Assembly (NCBI RefSeq): GCF_030813715.1
Contig: NZ_JAUSUZ010000001.1
Location: 3,596,001 to 3,660,000 of the forward strand
Length of the DNA: 64,000 nt
Direction: 5' to 3'
From: Catenuloplanes indicus
GTDB lineage: Bacteria; Actinomycetota; Actinomycetes; Mycobacteriales; Micromonosporaceae
Shown here: piece by piece, positions 17,722-29,115 of the stretch
Numbering within the stretch: position 1 is the stretch's first letter
Layout: each line of letters starts with the position of its first letter
The notes under the pieces: model-generated
The model's database searches: none
Told to the model about the DNA's origin: nothing
What the model saw: the letters and a program-made list of their open reading frames with translations, nothing else
Program-made: the position numbers and the translations under genes

Positions 17722-19266
17722 TCAGCCGCGTGGCATGGAGGCGGCGACGCGCTCTCGCTCCGGCGCGGCCGGCTGGACCGGCACCGGGTTCTTCGCGCGG
17801 ACCGGTGTCGGCGCGGTGGTGGCCGGCCGCGTCAGGCGGTAGCGGATCAACAGCCCGGCGGTGCCGAGGACCACGGCCGCGATGACATAGCCACCGATCA
17901 TCGCGGCCACGTCTCCGGTGAGCGGAGGTAGCGCCACCGCGATCAGCGCACTGGTCCCGGCCACCCGAAGGCGGCTACGGCGGGTACGGGCCGCGGCGGC
18001 GAGCGGGAGGACCGCCCACAGCACGTACCATGGCTGGACGACGGCGCCGCAGAGCAACGCGGCCGTGAAGATCAGGCCGAGGCCGCGGATCGGCTCCAGA
18101 CGGCCGCGGAACATGGCGACCAGCAGGCTGATCACCACGGGGAAACAGACGGCCAGCCCGGCCATGTTGGCCACGGTGACCGCGGTCGGGGTGACGCCGG
18201 AGCCGGCGATGGCGCCGATGAGCAGGCCGGTGGCGGTGGTGGGTGCCATCCAGCTGTAGACGGAAAGTGAGCCCAGCGGGGCGGTGATCCAGCCGACGCC
18301 GGCGGCCGCGGACAGCACGCCGGTGATCAGGAGCGCGCCGATCACCACGCCGGCCATCAGCGGGACGGGCCGGCGAACGCGGTGCGCGATCGCCACCAGC
18401 AGGACGCAGAACGCGGCGCCGGCCACGAACTTGATGTCGGCCGCGAGCGTCAGCAGCAGCACACCGGCCGCGAGGCGCAGGGGGGTGACCAGGCGCTCGG
18501 ACTCGCCGCCCGCGTGCAGCCGGTCGACCGCGGCCAGCGCCACCTCCAGGCCGGCCAGCATCAGGCCGAGCATCAGCGCGTCGTTGTGCACGCCGGCCAC
18601 CAGGTGCCAGAGCACCAGCGGGTTGAGCAGGCCGAGCCAGACCGCGACACCAGGGGACGCGCCGGCGCGCACCGCGAGCCGCGGCAGCGCCCACGCGATC
18701 AGCACCACGCCGGCCAGCGCGACCGACCGGTACGCGAGCACGCCGGCCTCCAGGTTCTCGCCGGTCAGCAGCGCCACGCCGCGGGACAGCAGCATCCAAG
18801 CCGGACCGTACGGCGCGGGCGTGTCCGCCCAGTAGTGGCTCACCTGCGCGGTGAACACGGAGTCGGCGCCGAGCGCCGAGGCGGGGCCCAGCCGGTACGG
18901 ATCCAGCCCGAGCGCGGCGGTCGCGCCCTGCGCCAGGTAGCTCCACACGTCGCCGCTGAACAGCGGGCGCGCGAGCAGCAGCGGCGCGGCCCAGGCGGCG
19001 GCCACCGCGGACAGCACGCGCGGCGGCAGGTGTGCGGCGTGGCGCCCGGCGAGGAGCCAGGCGCCGACCACCGCCCCCATGGCGACCAGCCCAGCCGCTA
19101 TCGTGATCGCCGACGGCCGGAGAACACCGGCCGTGACGACCGCGAGCGTCGCGGTCGCCGCCGAGCCGGTCACCGCCAGCAGGCCGACCGTGGCCGTGGC
19201 CGCCTGCGTGACCCGCGTTGGCGCATCGGGCAGCGACCTCTGCGGGATCGCGTTTTGGCTGCTCAT
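17722..19266 (-). CDS. mptB: MptB-like polyprenol-phosphate-mannose alpha-1,6-mannosyltransferase
   Basis: A 514-residue GT-C membrane enzyme that uses polyprenyl-phosphate mannose on the outer face of the membrane to extend the alpha-1,6-mannan core of lipomannan. Family marks are the first-loop SGDVWSYLAQGATAALGLDP, YRLGP, WADTPAPYGPAWM, and LLNPLVLWHLVAGVHNDALM, with about a dozen further hydrophobic helices. The start has GGAGGG nine bases upstream, and a 12-bp perfect palindrome lies just before that. It may act with the MgtA-like enzymes near the left end. Confidence 0.85.
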   Translation of the reverse strand: MSSQNAIPQRSLPDAPTRVTQAATATVGLLAVTGSAATATLAVVTAGVLRPSAITIAAGLVAMGAVVGAWLLAGRHAAHLPPRVLSAVAAAWAAPLLLARPLFSGDVWSYLAQGATAALGLDPYRLGPASALGADSVFTAQVSHYWADTPAPYGPAWMLLSRGVALLTGENLEAGVLAYRSVALAGVVLIAWALPRLAVRAGASPGVAVWLGLLNPLVLWHLVAGVHNDALMLGLMLAGLEVALAAVDRLHAGGESERLVTPLRLAAGVLLLTLAADIKFVAGAAFCVLLVAIAHRVRRPVPLMAGVVIGALLITGVLSAAAGVGWITAPLGSLSVYSWMAPTTATGLLIGAIAGSGVTPTAVTVANMAGLAVCFPVVISLLVAMFRGRLEPIRGLGLIFTAALLCGAVVQPWYVLWAVLPLAAAARTRRSRLRVAGTSALIAVALPPLTGDVAAMIGGYVIAAVVLGTAGLLIRYRLTRPATTAPTPVRAKNPVPVQPAAPERERVAASMPRG

Positions 19267-19280
19267 AGCGTTACACCCTC

Positions 19281-19292
19281 CGTGTATACACG
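19281..19292. promoter_or_regulatory. Palindrome upstream of mptB, candidate operator
   Basis: CGTGTATACACG is a perfect 12-bp palindrome, 14 bp upstream of the mptB start and immediately before its GGAGGG ribosome site. Partial symmetry continues a few bases on each side. A protein bound here would block mptB expression. Confidence 0.45.
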
Positions 19293-19394
19293 CAGTGTAG
19301 TCCTAGACCAGAGGTTGCCAGATCCCGCGTGGGCAAACCTCCGTCCAGGGGAGGGTAAGCGAGCGCCGCTACATCGGCCGAAAGTTATAGGCGG

Positions 19395-20767
<1,373 letters not shown>

Positions 20768-21679
20768 ATGCTCAACCCGCATCGTCTGGTGGTGCTGCGC
20801 GCGGTCCTGGAGGCCGGGTCGATCAACGCGGCGGCGCGCAACCTGACCTACTCCCCCGCCACGATCAGCCAGCACATGACCGCGCTGGCCCGGGAGACCG
20901 GCCTGGTCCTGTTCGAGAAGCAGGGCCGCGGCATCGTGGCCACGGACGCGGCCCGCCGGCTCGCCGACCACGCGGCCGCGCTGCTCGACGACTTCGGGCG
21001 GCTGGAGCGCGCGGTCGCGGACCTCCGGGACGGCCGGACCGAGCGGCTGGCGATCGCGTGCATGGCGTCGGTCGCCGAGAGCTGGATGCCGGACGTGGTG
21101 CGCGCGGTGCACCGGCACCGGCCCGGCCTCACCGTTGAGATCAGCCTCAACGAGCCGATGCCGGGCCGCGGGCGCCGCGCGCCGGACCTGGACATCCGCA
21201 CCGAGCCGGCGGACGGCGTGCAGATCCGGCTGGACGGGTACGACCGGCACGAGCTGGCGGTCGAGGAGCTGGTCGTGGTGCTCCCGGCCGGTCATCCGCT
21301 GGCCGCCGCCGGTGCGGTCACGCTGCGGGACCTGGAGGCCGAGCCGTGGATCGACCACGACATCTACGACAGCCCGATCGGCCAGATCGTGCTGAGCGCC
21401 TGCCGGACCGCTGGTTTCACGCCCCGCTACGCGGCCCGGCTGGACGATCACCGCGCCGCACTGCGCCTGGTCGCGGCCGGTCTCGGCGTCACCGTCCTGC
21501 CGCGGCTGGCCGTCGCCGGACCCGCTACCGACGTGGCCGTACGCCCGCTGCGGAACCCTTCCGTCTCCCGCCGCATCGTCGTGCACGCCCGCCGGGACCC
21601 GCGCCGTGCCGCGATCGTCTCGCACGCCGTCAACCAGCTACGGACCACCGCCCGTGCCGAGCCCGGCCATCCGGGATGA
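20768..21679 (+). CDS. LysR-type transcriptional regulator, DgdR-like by context
   Basis: A 303-residue regulator with an N-terminal winged HTH (VLRAVLEAGSINAAARNLTYSPATISQHMTALA pattern within residues 8-42) and a periplasmic-binding-like effector domain. I place the start at ATG 20768 (MLNPHRLVV), the family-like N-terminus; an in-frame ATG at 20726 would add 14 atypical residues. It is divergent from dgdA and probably responds to 2,2-dialkylglycines or a product, by analogy with DgdR. Confidence 0.88.
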   Translation: MLNPHRLVVLRAVLEAGSINAAARNLTYSPATISQHMTALARETGLVLFEKQGRGIVATDAARRLADHAAALLDDFGRLERAVADLRDGRTERLAIACMASVAESWMPDVVRAVHRHRPGLTVEISLNEPMPGRGRRAPDLDIRTEPADGVQIRLDGYDRHELAVEELVVVLPAGHPLAAAGAVTLRDLEAEPWIDHDIYDSPIGQIVLSACRTAGFTPRYAARLDDHRAALRLVAAGLGVTVLPRLAVAGPATDVAVRPLRNPSVSRRIVVHARRDPRRAAIVSHAVNQLRTTARAEPGHPG

Positions 21680-21712
21680 ACCCCTGCCGCCGTCGACCAC
21701 GCCGGAACAGAC

Positions 21713-21783
21713 AGGGAGGAGCGCCGGCGACGACCGGTGCCCGCGGGAGCATGCGGACAATGAGCCGCCGGAAGCGGGAAAGA
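21713..21783 (-). repeat. Dispersed 3'-end intergenic repeat, copy C (inverted)
   Basis: Read on the minus strand it gives TTCCCGCTTCCGGCGG, then CCGCATGCTCCCGCGGGCAC, then CGGTCGTCGCCGGCGCTCCT, closely matching copy B. It lies between the convergent LysR and ctaD genes, directly after the ctaD terminator T-run. Confidence 0.75.
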
Positions 21784-21787
21784 GAAA

Positions 21788-21818
21788 GCCCCCACCCGCG
21801 CGGTACGCGAGTGGGGGC
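21788..21818 (-). terminator. Intrinsic terminator of ctaD
   Basis: On the minus strand GCCCCCAC/GTGGGGGC form an 8-bp stem, extended by an inner CGCG pairing and followed by TTTCTCTTT. It begins 18 bp after the ctaD stop. Stem plus T-rich tail is a standard Rho-independent terminator. Confidence 0.8.
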
Positions 21819-21835
21819 CGGAAGACGCTGTGCGG

Positions 21836-23599
21836 CTACTTGTCCGAGTCCAGGGTGTGGTCCTTGTTCTCCTGGTACGACGCGCCGCCGTCGGACTCCG
21901 CGCTGAGCGGCTTGGCGCCACCCTCCGGCGGGCCGGCCACGGACTGGTGCCCGGCGGCCAGCTCAGGGAACTTCGCGTCGAAGGCCGGCCGCTCGGAGCG
22001 GATGCGCGGCATGCGGTCGAAGTTGCGCAGCGGCGGCGGGCTGGACGTGGCCCACTCGAGGCTGTTGCCGTGGCCCCACGGGTCGTCCACCGTGACCACC
22101 TTGCCGGCCTTGTAGGACTTCCAGCAGTTGTAGAGGAACGGCAGCGTGGAGAGGCCGGTGATGAACGCGCCGACCGTCGAGATCATGTTGAGCTCGGTCC
22201 AGCCGTCGTTGACCTGGTAGTCGGCGTAGCGGCGGGGCATGCCCTCGTTGCCGAGCCAGTGCTGCACCAGGAACGTGGTGTGGAAGCCGACGAAGGTCAG
22301 CCAGAAGTGCAGCTTGCCGAGGCGCTCGTCCAGCATCCGGCCGAACATCTTCGGGAACCAGAAGTAGATGCCGCCGTAGACGGCGAACACGATGGTGCCG
22401 AAGAGCACGTAGTGGAAGTGGGCGATCACGAAGTACGAGTCGGAGACGTGGAAGTCGATCGGCGGGCTGGCGAGCAGCACGCCGGACAGGCCGCCGAACA
22501 GGAACGTCGTGAGGAAGCCGATGGAGAACAGCATCGGGGTCTCGAAGCTGATCTGGCCCCGCCACATGGTGCCGATCCAGTTGAAGAACTTCATGCCGGT
22601 CGGGACCGCGATCAGGAAGCTCAGGAAGCTGAAGAAGGGCAGCAGCACCTGGCCGGTGGCGAACATGTGGTGCGCCCACACGGACATCGACAGCGCGGCG
22701 ATCAGCAGCGTGGCGGCGACGAGGCCCTTGTAACCGAAGATCGGCTTGCGGCTGAAGACCGGGATGATCTCCGAGATGATGCCGAAGAACGGCAGCGCGA
22801 TGATGTACACCTCGGGGTGGCCGAAGAACCAGAAGAGGTGCTGCCAGAGCATCGGCCCGCCGGTCTCCGGGTTGAAGACCTGGGCGCCGAGGATGCGGTC
22901 CGCGGCCAGCGCGAACAGCGCGGCGGCCAGGAACGGGAAGACCATCACCACGAGCAGGCTGGTGACCAGCATGTTCCACGTGAAGATCGGCATGCGGAAC
23001 ATGGTCATGCCGGGCGCGCGGAGCGTCAGGATCGTCGTGATCAGGTTGACCGCGCCGAGGATGGTGCCGAGGCCGGACAGAGCCAGGCCGACGACCCACA
23101 TGTTCGCGCCGACGCCCGGGCTGTGGATGCCGTCGGACAGCGGCGTGTAGGCGAACCAGCCGAAGTCAGCGGCGCCACCGGGCGTGAAGAACCCGCCCAT
23201 GGTGATCGAGCCGCCGAACAGGTACAGCCAGTACGCGAACGAGTTCAGCCGCGGGAACGAGACGTCCGGCGCGCCGATCTGGATCGGGACGATGTAGTTG
23301 CCGAACGCGAACACGATCGGCGTCGCGAAGAACAGCAGCATGATCGTGCCGTGCATCGTGAACATCTGGTTGTACTGCTCGGGCGACAGGAACTGCAGCC
23401 CCGGCGCGGCGAGCTCGGCGCGGATCAGCAGCGCCATCAGACCGCCGAGCAGGAAGAACACGAAGGACGTGATCATGTACATGATCCCGATCTGCTTCGC
23501 GTCCGTCGTGCGCAGGACGCGCGCGAACGCCGATCCCTTGACGGGTTTATGCACCGGCCAGGGCCGGGTGACGATCGGCTTCGGTGCGACGGTGGTCAC
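21836..23599 (-). CDS. ctaD: Cytochrome c oxidase subunit I (aa3 type)
   Basis: A 587-residue catalytic subunit of the terminal aa3 oxidase, holding heme a, the heme a3-CuB centre and the proton channels. Typical blocks include [35 protein letters not shown] (CuB histidine and the His-Tyr pair), [26 protein letters not shown] and the C-terminal [13 protein letters not shown] 23599 has GGAGG six bases upstream; the frame open further upstream is non-coding. It stands alone, as in many actinobacteria where ctaD is separate from ctaC/E/F. A clear terminator follows. Confidence 0.96.
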   Translation of the reverse strand: MTTVAPKPIVTRPWPVHKPVKGSAFARVLRTTDAKQIGIMYMITSFVFFLLGGLMALLIRAELAAPGLQFLSPEQYNQMFTMHGTIMLLFFATPIVFAFGNYIVPIQIGAPDVSFPRLNSFAYWLYLFGGSITMGGFFTPGGAADFGWFAYTPLSDGIHSPGVGANMWVVGLALSGLGTILGAVNLITTILTLRAPGMTMFRMPIFTWNMLVTSLLVVMVFPFLAAALFALAADRILGAQVFNPETGGPMLWQHLFWFFGHPEVYIIALPFFGIISEIIPVFSRKPIFGYKGLVAATLLIAALSMSVWAHHMFATGQVLLPFFSFLSFLIAVPTGMKFFNWIGTMWRGQISFETPMLFSIGFLTTFLFGGLSGVLLASPPIDFHVSDSYFVIAHFHYVLFGTIVFAVYGGIYFWFPKMFGRMLDERLGKLHFWLTFVGFHTTFLVQHWLGNEGMPRRYADYQVNDGWTELNMISTVGAFITGLSTLPFLYNCWKSYKAGKVVTVDDPWGHGNSLEWATSSPPPLRNFDRMPRIRSERPAFDAKFPELAAGHQSVAGPPEGGAKPLSAESDGGASYQENKDHTLDSDK

Positions 23600-23741
23600 G
23601 AGCAGCCTCCGGTCTTCGAGCTCACCACGTGGGCACGACGCACAGTTGATCTGCAGACGTACCTCTGGGGCAGAATAATCCTTCGGGATGCCCCTGTAGG
23701 CACGGGGTGACCAAACGCGCCGTTGACGCCGTGTGCTTGGT

Positions 23742-24863
<1,122 letters not shown>

Positions 24864-25020
24864 GTGAGCGACGCCTCCGAGGGGTGGGCACGCGTTGAAG
24901 CCAAGAGATTACTCGCCGCGAACGGCACCATGGTAGAGGCGGATGACCGGTCCTGCCGTCGGGTGACCACGGGTTCGCATATTTGCGCAGCTCAACACGA
25001 GGCCACCCGACGTGGAAGTT

Positions 25021-26109
25021 CTATCGCTGGACCCGCGCGCCCTTGCCGCCGACCAGCGCCTCGACCTCACGCAGCGACGCCATCGAGGTGTCGCCGGGCG
25101 TGGTCATGGCCAGTGCGCCGTGCGCGGCACCGTACTCCACCGCCTGCTCGATACCGAAGCCCTCGAGCAGCCCGTAGATGAGGCCGGAGGCGAAGCTGTC
25201 ACCGCCGCCGACCCGGTCCATGATCTCCAGCCCGGGGCGGTGCGTGGCCTCGGCGAACGTGCCGTCCTGCCAGGCGATCGCGCCCCAGTCGTTGACCGTG
25301 GCGGTCTTCACCGTGCGCAGCGTGGTCGCGACGACCTGGAAGTTCGGGTAGTCCTTGACCGCGGCCTCGATCATCGCGCGGAACGCGGCGGTCTCCAGGT
25401 TGTCGAGGTTCTCCGAGACGCCGTGCACCTCGAAGCCGAGCGACGCGGTGAAGTCCTCCTCATTGCCGATCATCACGTCCACGTACCGGGCCAGGCGGCG
25501 GTTGACCTCCTGCGCGCGGTTCTTGCCGCCGATCGCCTGCCAGAGGCTGGGCCGGTAGTTCAGGTCGTAGGAGACGATCGTGCCGTGCCGGTGCGCGGCC
25601 TCCATCGCGGCCTCGATCACGTCCGGCGTGGTCTCGGAGAGCGCGGCGTAGATGCCACCGGTGTGCAGCCAGCGCACGCCGAGCGTGCCGAACAGGTGCT
25701 CCCAGTCCACGTCGGACGGTGCGAGCTGGGACGCCGCGGTGAGGCCCCGGTCGGAGACGCCGACCGCACCGCGCACGCCGAAGCCGCGCTCGGTGAAGTT
25801 CAGTCCGTTGCGCACGGTCCGGCCGATGCCGTCGTACTTGACCCAGTGCACGAAGGACGTGTCCACACCGCCCTGCAGCACCAGGTCCTCAAGCAGCCGG
25901 CCGACCTCGTTGTCCGCGAACGCGGTGACCACGGCGGTGCGCTTGCCGAACGCCCGGCGCAGGCCGCGGGCCACGTTGTACTCCCCGCCGCCCTCCCAGG
26001 CGCGGAACGAGCGAGCCGTCTTGATCCGGCCCTCGCCCGGGTCGAGACGGAGCATGATCTCGCCGAGGCTCACCGCGTCGAACGCGGCGTTCGCCCTGAT
26101 CGTCAGCAT
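25021..26109 (-). CDS. kdgK: 2-keto-3-deoxygluconate kinase (PfkB/ribokinase family)
   Basis: A 362-residue sugar kinase that phosphorylates 2-keto-3-deoxygluconate to KDPG. PfkB features are FDAVSLGEIMLRLDPGEG at the N-terminus, the GGGEYNVARGL glycine motif and the catalytic GGGDSFASGLIYG block near residue 310, with the anion-hole Gly-Gly-Asp. Its start overlaps the eda stop by 7 bp, so kinase and aldolase are coupled and carry out consecutive steps: KDG to KDPG to pyruvate plus glyceraldehyde-3-phosphate. The substrate is inferred from this pairing. Confidence 0.9.
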   Translation of the reverse strand: MLTIRANAAFDAVSLGEIMLRLDPGEGRIKTARSFRAWEGGGEYNVARGLRRAFGKRTAVVTAFADNEVGRLLEDLVLQGGVDTSFVHWVKYDGIGRTVRNGLNFTERGFGVRGAVGVSDRGLTAASQLAPSDVDWEHLFGTLGVRWLHTGGIYAALSETTPDVIEAAMEAAHRHGTIVSYDLNYRPSLWQAIGGKNRAQEVNRRLARYVDVMIGNEEDFTASLGFEVHGVSENLDNLETAAFRAMIEAAVKDYPNFQVVATTLRTVKTATVNDWGAIAWQDGTFAEATHRPGLEIMDRVGGGDSFASGLIYGLLEGFGIEQAVEYGAAHGALAMTTPGDTSMASLREVEALVGGKGARVQR

Positions 26110-26753
26110 GTGGCTGCCTCCTTGAGCGCGGCGGCGGTGCGGGCGGTGACCTCGGCCCAGTCCTCGGCGGCGAGCAGATCGGGGGCGACCATCCAGGTGC
26201 CGCCGACCGCGAGCACGGACTTCAGGCCGAGGTAGTCGGCGAGGTTCCTGGTGGTCACGCCGCCGGTCGGGATGAACCGGACATTCGCGTACGGCGCGGA
26301 GAGTGCCTTGATCATCGGGGCGCCGCCGAGCTGCTCGGCCGGGAAGAACTTGACCGTGGTCAGGCCCGCGTCCAGCGCCATCTGGATCTCGGTGCCGGTG
26401 GCGACCCCCGGGAAGACCGGCACGCCCAGGGCCTGGCAGCGCTCCACCACCCGGACGGAGAAGCCGGGGCTGACCACGAACCTCGCGCCGGCCGCCACGG
26501 CCTGGTCCACCTGCTCGACGCGGGTCACGGTCCCGGCGCCGACCAGCAGCTCGTCGCGCCGGGCCATGGCCCGGATCGCGTCGGGCGCGGCGTCGGTGCG
26601 GAACGTCACCTCGACGCTGCGCAGGCCGCCCGCGAGCAGCGCGCCGGCGAGCCCGTCGGCGGCGGCCGCGTCGGGGAGCACGACCACCGGCAGGATGCGG
26701 CCGGCCTCGATCGTCTGTTCAAGATGGCGAACGTCAGTCACATATGTGACCAT
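26103..26753 (-). CDS. eda: KDPG aldolase
   Basis: A 216-residue class I aldolase cleaving 2-keto-3-deoxy-6-phosphogluconate. The Schiff-base lysine is in TVKFFPAEQLGG, the catalytic glutamate in SVEVTFRT, and FIPTGGVTTRN and the phosphate-binding segment follow. It is the first gene of the eda-kdgK unit. ATG 26753 is the likely start; a GTG four codons downstream is possible. Codons 2-6 contain a perfect 14-bp palindrome, so an operator seems to lie within the start of the coding sequence. No edd gene is in view, so the source of KDG is probably uronate or galactonate catabolism. Confidence 0.92.
   Translation of the reverse strand: MVTYVTDVRHLEQTIEAGRILPVVVLPDAAAADGLAGALLAGGLRSVEVTFRTDAAPDAIRAMARRDELLVGAGTVTRVEQVDQAVAAGARFVVSPGFSVRVVERCQALGVPVFPGVATGTEIQMALDAGLTTVKFFPAEQLGGAPMIKALSAPYANVRFIPTGGVTTRNLADYLGLKSVLAVGGTWMVAPDLLAAEDWAEVTARTAAALKEAATC
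26737..26750. promoter_or_regulatory. Perfect 14-bp palindrome at the eda start, candidate IclR/KdgR operator
   Basis: GTCACATATGTGAC is fully symmetric and lies over codons 2-6 of eda, 67 bp from the start of the divergent IclR gene. Its place between the two genes makes the IclR protein the natural candidate binder. Confidence 0.6.
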
Positions 26754-26817
26754 AGCCCTCGAACCGCGCCGCCTGTCAAGGCTGGGGACAATGGGCCGCG
26801 TGCAGGAGGGAAGCACC

Positions 26818-27579
26818 GTGACAGACGAGTGGCAGCCGGTGAAGTCCGCGGACCGGACGCTGGAGATCCTGGAGCGGCTCGCCGCGCACCCCGGCCGGTC
26901 ACTGGTCGAGCTGGCCCGCGACCTGGACATCCCGAAGAGCTCGCTGCACGGCATCCTGCGCACCATGGCCCGGCGCGGCTGGGTGGCGACCGACCCGACC
27001 GGCACCCGCTTCGGCCTGGGCATGCGCGCGCTCCAGGTGGGTGCGGCCTACATCGAGGCGGACGACGCGGTCGGCATGCTCGCCACCGTGCTGGACCGGC
27101 TGTCCGAGGAGCTGGGCGAGACCGTGCACCTGGGCCGACTGGACGGGCCGAACGTGGTCTACATGGCCAAGCGCGAGTCCATCCACCCGCTGCGGCTCTA
27201 CAGCGCGATCGGCCGGCACCTGCCCGCGCACGCGACCGCGCTCGGCAAGGCGCTGCTCGCCGGGCTGCCGGCCGAGGACGTCGACGCGCTGCTCCCCGGG
27301 CCGTTGCCGGCACTGACCGCGCACACGATCACCGATCCGGGCGCGCTGCGCGCGGAGCTGGACGCGATCGCGGCGCGGGGCTGGTCCATGGACCGGCAGG
27401 AGAACACGGACGGGATCGTCTGTTTCGCCATGACGGTGCCGCTGCGGATGCCCGCCACGGACGCGATCAGCATCTCCATCCCGGCCGCGCGGGTCACCGC
27501 GTCCACCGAGGAGCGGGTGCTGGACGCGCTGCGCCGCGGGCTGGCCGGGGTGCGCGCCGCCCGGGCGCTGCTGTCCTGA
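26818..27579 (+). CDS. IclR-family transcriptional regulator, KdgR-like by context
   Basis: A 253-residue regulator with an N-terminal winged HTH (RTLEILERLAAHPGRSLVELARDLDIPKSSLHGIL span, residues ~10-45) and a C-terminal GAF-like effector domain (MDRQENTDGIVCFAMTVP, ISISIPAARV). GTG 26818 has AGGAGG eight bases upstream; an ATG eight codons earlier lacks a ribosome site. It is divergent from eda-kdgK and very probably represses them, releasing DNA on binding KDG or a related keto-sugar acid. Confidence 0.9.
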   Translation: MTDEWQPVKSADRTLEILERLAAHPGRSLVELARDLDIPKSSLHGILRTMARRGWVATDPTGTRFGLGMRALQVGAAYIEADDAVGMLATVLDRLSEELGETVHLGRLDGPNVVYMAKRESIHPLRLYSAIGRHLPAHATALGKALLAGLPAEDVDALLPGPLPALTAHTITDPGALRAELDAIAARGWSMDRQENTDGIVCFAMTVPLRMPATDAISISIPAARVTASTEERVLDALRRGLAGVRAARALLS

Positions 27580-27696
27580 CGCACGAGCCGTGCGGCGCCG
27601 GGCGTCAAGCCGGCGGCGGGGTCTCGACTTAAGAAGAAGAAAAGGCGCCTGCGGGTTGCCTGGCGTTTTCGGGCGTGTAAATCTGTTAACGCCCCT

Positions 27697-27710
27697 TGGG
27701 AGCGCTCCCG
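27697..27710. promoter_or_regulatory. CebR-like operator upstream of the GH12 cellulase
   Basis: TGGGAGCGCTCCCG matches 13 of 14 bases of the palindrome TGGGAGCGCTCCCA, the published binding site of the LacI-family cello-oligosaccharide repressor CebR in Streptomyces. It sits 163 bp upstream of the endoglucanase start, within its promoter region. Confidence 0.8.
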
Positions 27711-27872
27711 GTGCAGGTCGCCCAACCTGAGCCAGGTAGCGCAGCCCGCCCGTGCCGGTTCAGCAGGCGCTGCACCGTTTCAACGGCCGGCATGTCGGCG
27801 GCCGCTCGAAACCGGGGGCGTGAACGGACCCCACCATCCGGCTCCACGGACACCTTCGTGAGGACTCTACCC

Positions 27873-29030
27873 ATGAAACGACCGATCCGCGCCATCGCGG
27901 CGGCCGCGCTGCTGCTGGCGGGCACCGCCACCGCGTTCGTGGTGAACAGCGCCGCCAACGCCGCCACCGAGATCTGCCAGCAGTACGGCTCGACCACGAT
28001 CCAGAACCGGTACGTGGTACAGAACAACCGCTGGGGCACCACGGCCGAGCAGTGCATCAACGTGACCGACAGCGGCTTCTCGATCACCCGGCAGCAGGGC
28101 GTCGGCAACACCAGCGGCGCACCGGTGTCGTACCCGTCGGTCTTCCTCGGCTGTCACTACACGAACTGCTCGCCGGGCACGAACCTGCCGATCCAGGTCA
28201 GCGCGATCACCAACGCGACCAGCTCGATCAACTACTCGTTCGTGAACGGTGCCACGTACAACGCGTCGTACGACATCTGGCTCGACCCGTCGCCGAAGCG
28301 GGACGGCGTCAACCAGATGGAGATCATGATCTGGTTCAACCGGCAGGGGAACATCCAGCCGATCGGCTCGCCGGTCGGCACGGCCACGGTCGGCGGCCGG
28401 ACCTGGGAGGTCTGGCAGGGCAGCAACGGGTCGAACAACGTCATCTCATACCTGGCGCCGTCCGCGATCACGTCCTGGAACTTCAGCGTGCTGGACTTCA
28501 TCAACGACATCCGCAATCGCGGCGCGATCACCAACTCGTGGTACCTGACCAGCATCCAGGCCGGTTTCGAGCCGTGGATCGGCGGCGCGGGCCTGGCGGT
28601 CAACTCGTTCTCGGCCGCGGTCAACGGTCCCGCCACGAATCCGACAACGGTGCCGCCGACCACGTCGTCCCCGACGCCGCCGGCCACCACCTCGCCGCCG
28701 CCCGGCCCGGCCGGTGGATGCACGATCACCTATGACACGAACGCCTGGAACAGCGGCTTCACCGCGAACGTGACGGTACGGAACACCGGCAGCACCGCGA
28801 TCAACGGCTGGGACCTCGGATTCACGCTTCCGTCCGGCCAGCGAATCGGAAATTCTTGGAATGCCACCGTTACCCAGAACGGGCAGACTGTCTCCGCGAA
28901 GAACATCGCGTGGAACGGCGTGATCGCCGCTGGAGGCAGCGCGACGTTCGGGTTCCAGGCGAGCTCGACGGGCGCGTTCGCGGAGCCGGGCGCGTTCACC
29001 CTGAACGGCACAGCCTGCGCGGTCGCCTGA
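27873..29030 (+). CDS. Secreted GH12 endo-beta-1,4-glucanase with C-terminal CBM2
   Basis: A 385-residue extracellular cellulase. It has a signal peptide (MKRPIRAIAAAALLLAGTAT, cleavage near ANA-AT at 31) and a GH12 domain about 33-252 with nucleophile E150 in MEIMIWFNRQG and acid/base E233 in GFEPWIGGAG. A Thr/Pro-rich linker at 253-280 leads to a cellulose-binding CBM2 at 283-385, with bracketing cysteines C283 and C382 and aromatic residues for crystalline cellulose. ATG 27873 follows GAGGA. A CebR-type operator upstream predicts induction by cello-oligosaccharides, and a strong terminator follows. Confidence 0.95.
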   Translation: MKRPIRAIAAAALLLAGTATAFVVNSAANAATEICQQYGSTTIQNRYVVQNNRWGTTAEQCINVTDSGFSITRQQGVGNTSGAPVSYPSVFLGCHYTNCSPGTNLPIQVSAITNATSSINYSFVNGATYNASYDIWLDPSPKRDGVNQMEIMIWFNRQGNIQPIGSPVGTATVGGRTWEVWQGSNGSNNVISYLAPSAITSWNFSVLDFINDIRNRGAITNSWYLTSIQAGFEPWIGGAGLAVNSFSAAVNGPATNPTTVPPTTSSPTPPATTSPPPGPAGGCTITYDTNAWNSGFTANVTVRNTGSTAINGWDLGFTLPSGQRIGNSWNATVTQNGQTVSAKNIAWNGVIAAGGSATFGFQASSTGAFAEPGAFTLNGTACAVA

Positions 29031-29049
29031 CCCCCGCGCAGTTCCCACA

Positions 29050-29081
29050 GAGGAGGGGCCGGCCCGCACCGGCCCCTCCTC
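29050..29081 (+). terminator. Strong GC hairpin after the GH12 gene
   Basis: GAGGAGGGGCCGG and CCGGCCCCTCCTC form a perfect 13-bp stem with a 6-nt loop, 20 bp after the cellulase stop codon. No long T-run follows, which is common for actinobacterial terminators. Confidence 0.8.
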
Positions 29082-29115
29082 GCATATCCGGACATTTTTC
29101 GGGTAGTCGGGTGCG

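Noticed and set aside
25021-26753. kdgK-eda as part of a complete Entner-Doudoroff operon
   Set aside because: No 6-phosphogluconate dehydratase gene is present in the window; only the KDG kinase and aldolase are.
27600-27690. A Rho-independent terminator after the IclR gene
   Set aside because: The AAAAGGCGCC...GGCGTTTT pairing is short and interrupted; it was not strong enough to list.
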